A program made the position numbers and the translations under genes. 7,657 bases of DNA from assembly GCA_031288955.1 (NCBI GenBank), contig JAITQJ010000116.1, forward strand, positions 1 through 7,657. Direction: 5' to 3'. The DNA is from Planctomycetaceae bacterium (GTDB lineage: Bacteria > Planctomycetota > Planctomycetia > Pirellulales > Thermoguttaceae). The notes beneath the pieces are model-generated. The model searched no databases, was not told the DNA's origin, and was given only the letters and a program-made list of their open reading frames with translations. This document shows positions 1 through 4,856 of the stretch, piece after piece; the stretch's first letter is position 1, and every line of letters begins with the position of its first letter.

Positions 1-141
1 ACGGCTGCGTTCCCGCAGATAACGGCCGAGTTCACCAATCCGGTAAATACACCGCTGCAACTCGAAGTCAAGTCCGGCGGCAGCATTACATTTGACTTAA
101 CGGTCAAGCGTCATCCCGATTGGGACAAACAGCAGAAGTAA
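1..141 (+). CDS. C-terminal end of a probable beta-sandwich (transthyretin/carboxypeptidase-regulatory-like) protein, 5'-truncated by the window
   Basis: Frame 1 is open from the first base to a TAA at 139-141 and encodes the last 46 residues of a protein. The visible tail has alternating hydrophobic and polar residues (ITAEFTNP, LQLEVKSGG, ITFDLTVKR) and ends in a charged, Gln/Lys-rich terminus. This resembles the last two strands of the small Ig/transthyretin-like domains found at the C-terminus of many planctomycete secreted lipoproteins, where a pattern like 'KYT-P-SPL-V-V-GG-F-L' is common. That match is from memory of the family. The start, any signal peptide and any lipobox lie outside the window, so the role cannot be stated. 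It is followed 8 bp later by a weak terminator, so it is probably the last gene of its unit. That it is coding is fairly secure; the family call is tentative. Confidence 0.6.
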   Translation, partial: TAAFPQITAEFTNPVNTPLQLEVKSGGSITFDLTVKRHPDWDKQQK

Positions 142-149
142 CATAAAGA

Positions 150-176
150 GGCGGGTATTCCGCCATCGCTTTTTTT
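150..176 (+). terminator. Weak intrinsic terminator after the left-edge gene
   Basis: A GGCGG (150-154) / CCGCC (160-164) stem with a 5-nt loop is followed, after ATCGC, by a run of seven T (170-176). The stem is only 5 bp and the T-run starts 5 nt after it, so it is suboptimal. Its position immediately after the stop codon at 141 supports the call. Confidence 0.5.
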
Positions 177-194
177 AACCGCGAAAAGGGAAAG

Positions 195-315
195 CAATTA
201 ACAATTAAGAATGAATAATGAATAATGAATAATGAATAATGAGAGAAAACGGATACCTCAATGGTATTAGCGTGTGTCCCCATTCTTCATTCTTCATTCT
301 TCATTATTCATTTAT
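195..315. repeat. Composite heptad repeat, copy 1 (palindromic STRR-like element)
   Basis: The left arm (195-243) is seven in-register heptamers: CAATTAA twice, GAATGAA, TAATGAA three times and TAATGAG. The right arm (281-315) is five heptamers: CATTCTT three times, CATTATT and CATTTAT. The right arm is largely the reverse complement of the left, so the element could fold into a long AT-rich cruciform or hairpin. Between the arms sits a non-repetitive core beginning GAGAGAAAACGGATACC (241-257). The same arm/core junction recurs at 4261-4329, so this is a dispersed family and not random low complexity. It resembles the short tandemly repeated heptamer (STRR) sequences known from cyanobacteria. 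It lies between convergent genes, and a T8 tract (322-329) follows. Positions 330-424 contain no gene I can support. Confidence 0.8.
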
Positions 316-424
316 CTTTCGTTTTTTTTGTGGTGAAACACGAGGGGATAGTATCGTTATGGAATAAGCCTGTTGTATAGGAAAGCGGCGGGGCAGCCCT
401 TTGGCAACGTTAATATTCCTCCTT

Positions 425-1075
425 TCAACGCTGCAATATGCCGAAGGAAGGCAACTCGGCGACGAGTTCGATACGTTCTTTCGTAATCGGATGGTCAAAA
501 CGCAGTTTCCAAGCGTGTAAAGCAATACCGTCCCTGAACGACAGACGGGAACCGTACTTTATGTCGCCAAGTATCGGATAGCCCCGACTCGATAACTGAA
601 GACGAATCTGATGTTTACGCCCCGTCTGCAAATTGATTTCCAAAAGCGTGTTCTTGCCGATGCGGCGAAGCGTTTTATAACGCAGCAGCGATTCTTTACC
701 GGAAAGATTGTCCGTGATATGAACCTTTCGGTGCCGCTTGTCGTTTTCAAGACGGTCAATACACTCGTCTTCCGGCGGCTGAACAAAACCTTCGACAAGA
801 GCAGCGTAAATTTTTTCAACCGTATGCGTACGGAACTGTTCGTTAATTCGGGCGGCGGCTTTGGACGTGCGGGCAAACAGCACCACACCAGACACCGGAA
901 CGTCGAGCCGGCTGACGACACCAAGATAAACTTCGCCCGGCTTATTGTATTTAACTTTAATATACGCTTTGGTTTGCGTCAAAAGTGTTTCCTGACCGGC
1001 AGGCAGTCCCATCACGGCAATTCCGCAGGGCTTCACCAACGCAATAAGATGATTGTCTTCGTAAAGAATTTGCAT
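425..1075 (-). CDS. RluA-family RNA pseudouridine synthase (single catalytic domain)
   Basis: This cytoplasmic enzyme isomerises uridine to pseudouridine in structured RNA, probably rRNA or tRNA; the exact target cannot be read from sequence. The 216-residue protein is a bare catalytic domain with no N-terminal S4 domain, as in RluA/TruC-type members. Visible motifs in order are the N-terminal EDNHLIALVKPCGI strand (6-19), the catalytic motif SRLDVPVSG with Asp58 as the predicted nucleophile (55-63), LQTGRKHQIR (149-158), GYPILGDIKYG (165-175), and LHAWKLRFDHP (186-196). The usual HRLD is SRLD here, a variant I associate with planctomycete homologues. The ATG at 1075 gives the expected family start; no good Shine-Dalgarno precedes it. 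It lies 28 bp downstream of the histidine kinase on the same strand, so it is probably co-transcribed and perhaps translated by read-through from the kinase message. The family is certain; the specific paralogue (rluA/rluC/rluD/truC) is not assigned. Confidence 0.93.
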   Translation of the reverse strand: MQILYEDNHLIALVKPCGIAVMGLPAGQETLLTQTKAYIKVKYNKPGEVYLGVVSRLDVPVSGVVLFARTSKAAARINEQFRTHTVEKIYAALVEGFVQPPEDECIDRLENDKRHRKVHITDNLSGKESLLRYKTLRRIGKNTLLEINLQTGRKHQIRLQLSSRGYPILGDIKYGSRLSFRDGIALHAWKLRFDHPITKERIELVAELPSFGILQR

Positions 1076-1103
1076 AAACCGTTTGAAACAGACTTCCGTT
1101 CGT

Positions 1104-3986
1104 TCACCGCTCTACTTCCACTGATTGCAGGAACGCCGCAACTTCCTTGCGCAACTGTTCCAGTTCGGCTAGAAACGATTCCGTATGCTGCGTAATGATT
1201 GCCGCATCATTTTCCTTACCGGCGGACTCCAATGCCGCCGCCCGCTGCGACAGCGCAGCCGCTCCCAAATTCGCCAGCAAACCCTTCAAACCGTGAACAT
1301 AAACCGTATAGGTTTTCCAATCTCCCGCCGCTGCCGATTCACGAACATCGGCTGTTTTGCGCACCGCCTCCGTTTGAAGCATATTCAGCATTTGAATATA
1401 ACGGGCATACGAACCGCCCGCCATTTTCAGTCCTGTCTGTACATCTAATCCCGGTACCATTACGTTCGGCACCACCGCACCAGCCGCAGCACCGGCAGAC
1501 TTGCGGACTTCCTGCCGTTTTTCCTGCTTCTCCTTCGGCAGCCAGCGCAGCAAAACAGCATTCAGTTTCGACATCTCTATCGGCTTGGAAATAAAATCGT
1601 TCAGCCCGTTTTGCAAAAACGTATCTTTCATTCCTGAAACTGCATTTGCCGTCAATGCAATAATCGGCAACTTCTGATATTTTTCACCCGGCAGTTGCCT
1701 GATTTTGACAGATGCCTCAATACCGTCCATACCCGGCATCATATGGTCCATAAAAACAATGTCGTAATCCTTTTGCTGCACTAATTCAACGGCAGCCGCC
1801 CCGCTTTCCGCAAAGTCCATCTGCATCTCGTACATCAGCAGCAGCCCTTCGGTAACGTTCAGGTTAATTGCTATATCATCGACAACGAGAACCCTCGCCG
1901 CCGGAGCGCGGAACTGAACCCGCAGTTCCTCTTCTTCGACCGTCTCATAGACATCGGCAACATCATTGAGCAGATTGGCTATCGGGAGCGAATAAACCGG
2001 CTGCAATAATGTATGCACCTTACTGCCCTGAACGATTCCGGCACTGTCGGCGAGCAGAACAATTTTTGCATCGGTTATGGATTCCGCTAATACCGCCGCA
2101 ACACTTTCGTGTGCATACGCCGGCAGCAGAATATATTTGTACGGTAACTGATTGATAATTTTCGCCAACTTGGTTTTATCGCTTGCTATTCTGTACAACA
2201 CGTTCAAGTTGTCCAGCGTTTCGGTCAGCGGCTGCACATAATTGAGACGCGGTTCATATACCAGCAGCGGCTGACTGTCCGGTTCAGGAACGACCGCAAA
2301 CGGAATATCGTATTCGATTTCCTGCGGAACACGCACGGTGAACGTGCTGCCTTTGCCGTACACACTGAAAAACGATATTTCACCGCCCATCAGTTGCACC
2401 AGATTTTTCGTAATTGCCAAACCTAAACCGGTGCCTTCTTTGCCCCAATTCCCTTTTTGGTCGAGTTGAACGAATTCATCGAACAGACGGGACTGCTCCT
2501 CTTCTTTAACACCGGTGCCGGTGTCGGTTACCGTAAATTGCAGCGTTACTTTATTCTTTTCCTTTTTGAACACATCAATAGACAGCGTAACCGAACCCGT
2601 ATTGGTGTATTTTGCTGCATTGGAAAGCAAATTGAGCAGTATCTGCCGAATACGGTTGGTATCACCGATAAGATTGTTCGGTATCCGTGAATCGATAAAC
2701 ACAAAAAAGTCGAGTGCCTTTTCCCTAATTCGGGGACGAATCATATTGATGAGATTGTTGACCGAAGACGACACCGGATATTTTTCGGACGCAATTTGAA
2801 AGTGTCCCGATTCTATCTTGGAAAAATCGAGTATGTCGTTGATAATCGACAACAGCGATGCACAGGCGTGTTTGATATTGGAAGCGTAATTGTGCATCTG
2901 CGGCGTTAAGTCAGAACCGCTGCGCAGTATCAGTTCGGACATTCCTGAAATCGTGTTCATCGGCGTACGAATCTCGTGACTCATTTTCGCAAGAAAAACC
3001 GATTTGCTGCGTTCCCGTTCTTCAGCGACATCTTTCGCCTTGTTGATCCGTATCAGAATAAGACTCAATGCGGTCATCAAAATCAGTCCGACAGAACCGA
3101 TGACGATTCGGATTGTCCGTTCTTCGGCGTAATAATGTTCCGTTGGAATGAGAGAACAGATATACCAGCCGTTGGACAATTCGTTAGAATAAAGAATTCT
3201 TTTCACGCCGTCGTAACCGACGTAAGAATAGGCGGACAAACAGCGTCCCGTTGTGTCTGCCTTTGCTCCAATCATTTTTTCGGCAAGTTTCGCTTCGGCA
3301 TCGCCGATTTCACTGGATAATTTGTCGAGAAGAAGAGGATTCGGACTGATAATGACGCGGACATCTTGGTCGAATAAGCAAATGTTCGCTCTGTTGGCAA
3401 CGCGGATACTTTGCAGATATTCAGCGATTTCGTCAATCAGAATATCGCAGCCGATGACTCCGCGTATTTTACCGTCTGGAGCGGTTAATTTTTGCGTCAA
3501 TGAAATAATCATTTTGCCGCTGGCAAACGACATATACGGTCTCGTATAATTGATTTTGCCGTTGTCTTTCGTCATCGCACCGGTGTACCAGGGACGGTTT
3601 TTCGGGTCGTAATCGGCAGGCGGCACCCAGCGTTCGCCGTCAATATAATGTCCGTCAACGTAACAGAAAACGACAAATGCCGGCTTTTGTAGTTGTCCCC
3701 AATGATGAAACCGCTGGATGATTGTATTGAGCGTTTGCAGTGATTCGGCACTGTCAGCGTTATCGGGAACGGCGAATTCCAGAAGGTGTAACATTCCTTC
3801 GGCATCGTTGAGCATTGAGTTGACCTGTACTTGTGCGGAAAAGATTAACTCGTTTCCGTTGTTATCGATATGCTGCCGGACGGTCAATCCGATGTACCAG
3901 AAGCAGATACCAATCATCAGGAGAAATGCCGCCATCACGAAGACCAGTTGCGAATAGCGTTCGTTTATAAATTGGATGGTTCGCAT
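1104..3986 (-). CDS. Membrane hybrid sensor histidine kinase: dCache, HisKA, HATPase, pseudo-receiver, receiver, HPt
   Basis: This 960-aa protein is a complete inner-membrane phosphorelay in one chain. TM1 is at about 14-35, an extracytoplasmic double-Cache domain at 40-285, and TM2 at about 293-313. The HisKA domain (328-395) carries the H-box MSHEIRTPMN with phospho-acceptor His337. The ATPase domain (437-555) shows the N-box with Asn456, the G1 box DTGTG (488-492) and the G2 box GTGLGL (518-523). A divergent receiver-like segment (573-680) has YILLPAY where the phospho-Asp motif should be, so it is probably an inactive pseudo-receiver. A canonical receiver (697-817) has Asp703/Asp704, phospho-Asp747 (FMDHMMPGMDG), Thr779 and Lys801. 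After an Ala/Lys-rich linker, an HPt domain (847-950) has HGLKG with His898. The expected flow is His337 to Asp747 to His898 and then to an external regulator absent from this window. Cache residues Tyr126, Arg131, Trp133, Tyr134 and Asp181 match the amino-acid-binding dCache signature. The ATG at 3986 precedes TM1 directly; there is no Shine-Dalgarno, the leader reading CCTCC instead. Confidence 0.95.
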   Translation of the reverse strand: MRTIQFINERYSQLVFVMAAFLLMIGICFWYIGLTVRQHIDNNGNELIFSAQVQVNSMLNDAEGMLHLLEFAVPDNADSAESLQTLNTIIQRFHHWGQLQKPAFVVFCYVDGHYIDGERWVPPADYDPKNRPWYTGAMTKDNGKINYTRPYMSFASGKMIISLTQKLTAPDGKIRGVIGCDILIDEIAEYLQSIRVANRANICLFDQDVRVIISPNPLLLDKLSSEIGDAEAKLAEKMIGAKADTTGRCLSAYSYVGYDGVKRILYSNELSNGWYICSLIPTEHYYAEERTIRIVIGSVGLILMTALSLILIRINKAKDVAEERERSKSVFLAKMSHEIRTPMNTISGMSELILRSGSDLTPQMHNYASNIKHACASLLSIINDILDFSKIESGHFQIASEKYPVSSSVNNLINMIRPRIREKALDFFVFIDSRIPNNLIGDTNRIRQILLNLLSNAAKYTNTGSVTLSIDVFKKEKNKVTLQFTVTDTGTGVKEEEQSRLFDEFVQLDQKGNWGKEGTGLGLAITKNLVQLMGGEISFFSVYGKGSTFTVRVPQEIEYDIPFAVVPEPDSQPLLVYEPRLNYVQPLTETLDNLNVLYRIASDKTKLAKIINQLPYKYILLPAYAHESVAAVLAESITDAKIVLLADSAGIVQGSKVHTLLQPVYSLPIANLLNDVADVYETVEEEELRVQFRAPAARVLVVDDIAINLNVTEGLLLMYEMQMDFAESGAAAVELVQQKDYDIVFMDHMMPGMDGIEASVKIRQLPGEKYQKLPIIALTANAVSGMKDTFLQNGLNDFISKPIEMSKLNAVLLRWLPKEKQEKRQEVRKSAGAAAGAVVPNVMVPGLDVQTGLKMAGGSYARYIQMLNMLQTEAVRKTADVRESAAAGDWKTYTVYVHGLKGLLANLGAAALSQRAAALESAGKENDAAIITQHTESFLAELEQLRKEVAAFLQSVEVER

Positions 3987-4003
3987 CGAGGTTGGGAGGT
4001 TAG

Positions 4004-4022
4004 CGGCAGACGACTGCTGCCG
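4004..4022 (-). promoter_or_regulatory. Hairpin in the kinase 5' leader
   Basis: CGGCAG (4004-4009) and CTGCCG (4017-4022) form a perfect 6-bp stem with a 7-nt loop. It lies about 18 nt upstream of the kinase ATG and just downstream of the predicted transcription start near 4026, so it would sit at the very 5' end of the mRNA. It could stabilise the message or be a small operator. Function is not demonstrated by sequence. Confidence 0.35.
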
Positions 4023-4032
4023 AACAGAAAAG

Positions 4033-4041
4033 ATTATACCA
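4033..4041 (-). promoter_or_regulatory. Extended -10 promoter for the kinase/pseudouridine synthase unit
   Basis: On the minus strand the sequence reads TGGTATAAT, a perfect match to the extended -10 consensus TGnTATAAT (TATAAT at 4038-4033, TG at 4041-4040). No good -35 exists at 16-18 nt upstream, only AT-rich sequence, which fits an extended -10 promoter. Transcription would begin near 4026, giving a leader of about 40 nt before the ATG at 3986. Confidence 0.65.
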
Positions 4042-4151
4042 TAATTTGAGACAATAAATATATTTTCGCCTTATGCACACGAGCGAGAGGCGTACGCCCC
4101 CTGATGATATTCCCCCCATTTATAAAAGAATCTCTAGACAGCCTTTTATGT
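4042..4151. other. AT-rich spacer with a 10-bp palindrome; no gene seen
   Basis: No reading frame with a plausible start is visible here. The stretch is AT-rich apart from GGCGTACGCC, a perfect 10-bp palindrome at 4089-4098 followed by C-rich runs. Position suggests a possible upstream regulator site for the kinase promoter, but no known operator is recognised. Confidence 0.3.
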
Positions 4152-4264
4152 ATTAGACTTGTTCGGTAACCGGAAAATAGGCAAACTGTACAAATTTGAT
4201 AAAATAAAACGTAGGCTTTTACAAGGTTTTATCCAATATTCGGCAGTTACCGAACAAGTCTAAT
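4152..4264. mobile_element. MITE-like element with perfect 19-bp terminal inverted repeats
   Basis: ATTAGACTTGTTCGGTAAC (4152-4170) is the exact reverse complement of positions 4246-4264. The 113-bp unit has an AT-rich interior with a further nested palindrome (GATAAAA at 4198-4204 and TTTTATC at 4227-4233). If the true ends are GAC...GTC (4156-4260), each end is flanked by TA, consistent with a TA target duplication as made by Tc1/mariner/IS630-like or some IS5-group transposases. There is no transposase reading frame inside, so it would be non-autonomous or a relic formed by internal deletion. The ends are not assigned to a named IS. A purely structural role, such as a large stem-loop, cannot be excluded. 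Confidence 0.55.
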
Positions 4265-4316
4265 GAATAATGAATAATGAGGGAAAACGGATAACCGGTG
4301 TCTTCATTATTCATTA

Positions 4317-4329
<13 letters not shown>
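4261..4329. repeat. Composite heptad repeat, copy 2
   Basis: The left arm is TAATGAA (4261-4267), TAATGAA (4268-4274) and TAATGAG (4275-4281). The core starts GAGGGAAAACGGATAACC (4279-4296). The right arm is CATTATT (4305-4311), CATTATT (4312-4318) and degenerate AACTATT. The TAATGAG/core junction is the same as at 237-257. Its left end overlaps the last 4 bp of the MITE-like element, and its right arm supplies the TAA (4319-4317) that closes the small minus-strand frame containing the microsatellite. Confidence 0.75.
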
Positions 4330-4521
<192 letters not shown>

Positions 4522-4528
4522 AGTTTTT

Positions 4529-4533
4529 CTCCT
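4529..4533 (-). promoter_or_regulatory. Strong Shine-Dalgarno for the microsatellite gene
   Basis: AGGAG on the minus strand is 7 nt before the ATG at 4521. It is notable because the recognised genes of this window lack such a site, and it decides the start and strand of the small frame over the antisense alternative. Confidence 0.6.
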
Positions 4534-4571
4534 GTTGGAAAGTGTTTCTTTGCGATGATGTGCCGCAAAGT

Positions 4572-4589
4572 GAGGGGAAAACGGATGCC
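4572..4589. repeat. Isolated third copy of the heptad-repeat core
   Basis: GAGGGGAAAACGGATGCC matches the core starts at 241-257 and 4279-4296 (consensus GAGRG-AAAACGGATRCC) but has no heptad arms. It falls in the predicted leader of the small minus-strand gene. The similarity is over roughly 17 bp, so chance is unlikely but not excluded. Confidence 0.55.
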
Positions 4590-4755
4590 TTCCTTACCCG
4601 TGATTATACGGCAAAGACTGCGCCAAACTAAAAGCAAAGTTCGGCAACCGTTCAAGCCATCATAATCAACAAGTTAAAGAGATTATAACAGACTTTCGCA
4701 AAAGGTGCAAGGGGGGTAAAAAATTGCAAGCGGACCGTGAATATGCCCTAACCGG
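4590..4755. promoter_or_regulatory. Spacer with a minus-strand TATAAT (4608-4603); no other gene seen
   Basis: TATAAT on the minus strand at 4608-4603 would start transcription near 4596, giving the microsatellite gene a leader of about 75 nt. Its -35 is poor (TTAGTT at about 18 nt). The remainder contains an isolated plus-strand TATAAC (4684-4689) without a -35 and a purine-rich stretch (4701-4730). I find no gene here. Confidence 0.4.
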
Positions 4756-4783
4756 TTGACTTTCCCGTGTCAAGCGTTAAAAT
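4756..4783 (+). promoter_or_regulatory. Predicted sigma70-type promoter of ppdK, with overlapping inverted repeat
   Basis: TTGACT (4756-4761), a 16-bp spacer and TAAAAT (4778-4783) each match the consensus at 5 of 6 positions. Transcription would begin near 4790, which is downstream of the GTG at 4767 and so argues for the ATG at 4857 as the ppdK start, with a leader of about 67 nt. TTGAC (4756-4760) and GTCAA (4769-4773) form an inverted repeat across the -35, a possible but weak operator. The leader contains a CGGCA/TGCCG hairpin (4805-4817). Confidence 0.55.
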
Positions 4784-4856
4784 AACGGGGCGGTTGTACC
4801 TTGTCGGCACTGTGCCGGAAAGGCTGAATACCGTTCTCAACCTTCTATGTCTAAAA

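Noticed and set aside
195..315. CRISPR-like array
   Set aside because: The repeats are contiguous heptamers without unique spacers and no cas genes are present.
382..402. Possible terminator hairpin for the kinase/synthase unit on the minus strand
   Set aside because: The 7-bp stem (AAAGGGC with GCCGCTTT) needs a bulged base and no T-run follows on the minus strand, so intrinsic termination is not convincing.
304..525. Minus-strand 73-codon frame overlapping the synthase 3' end
   Set aside because: Its first half is an out-of-frame reading of the synthase and it has no suitable start; only the distal part after the orphan Shine-Dalgarno is discussed as a low-confidence finding.
611..1195. 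Plus-strand 194-codon frame across the pseudouridine synthase
   Set aside because: It is the complement of the RluA catalytic domain, with no recognisable protein motif and no ribosome site.
4152..4264. Rho-independent terminator made by the 19-bp inverted repeat
   Set aside because: The arms are separated by 75 nt and no T-tract follows either arm, which fits mobile-element ends better.
4767..4856. GTG-started 30-residue N-terminal extension of PPDK
   Set aside because: It overlaps the predicted promoter, lies upstream of the likely transcription start, and the extra residues do not resemble the PPDK N-terminus, which begins at MAKYVYSFG.
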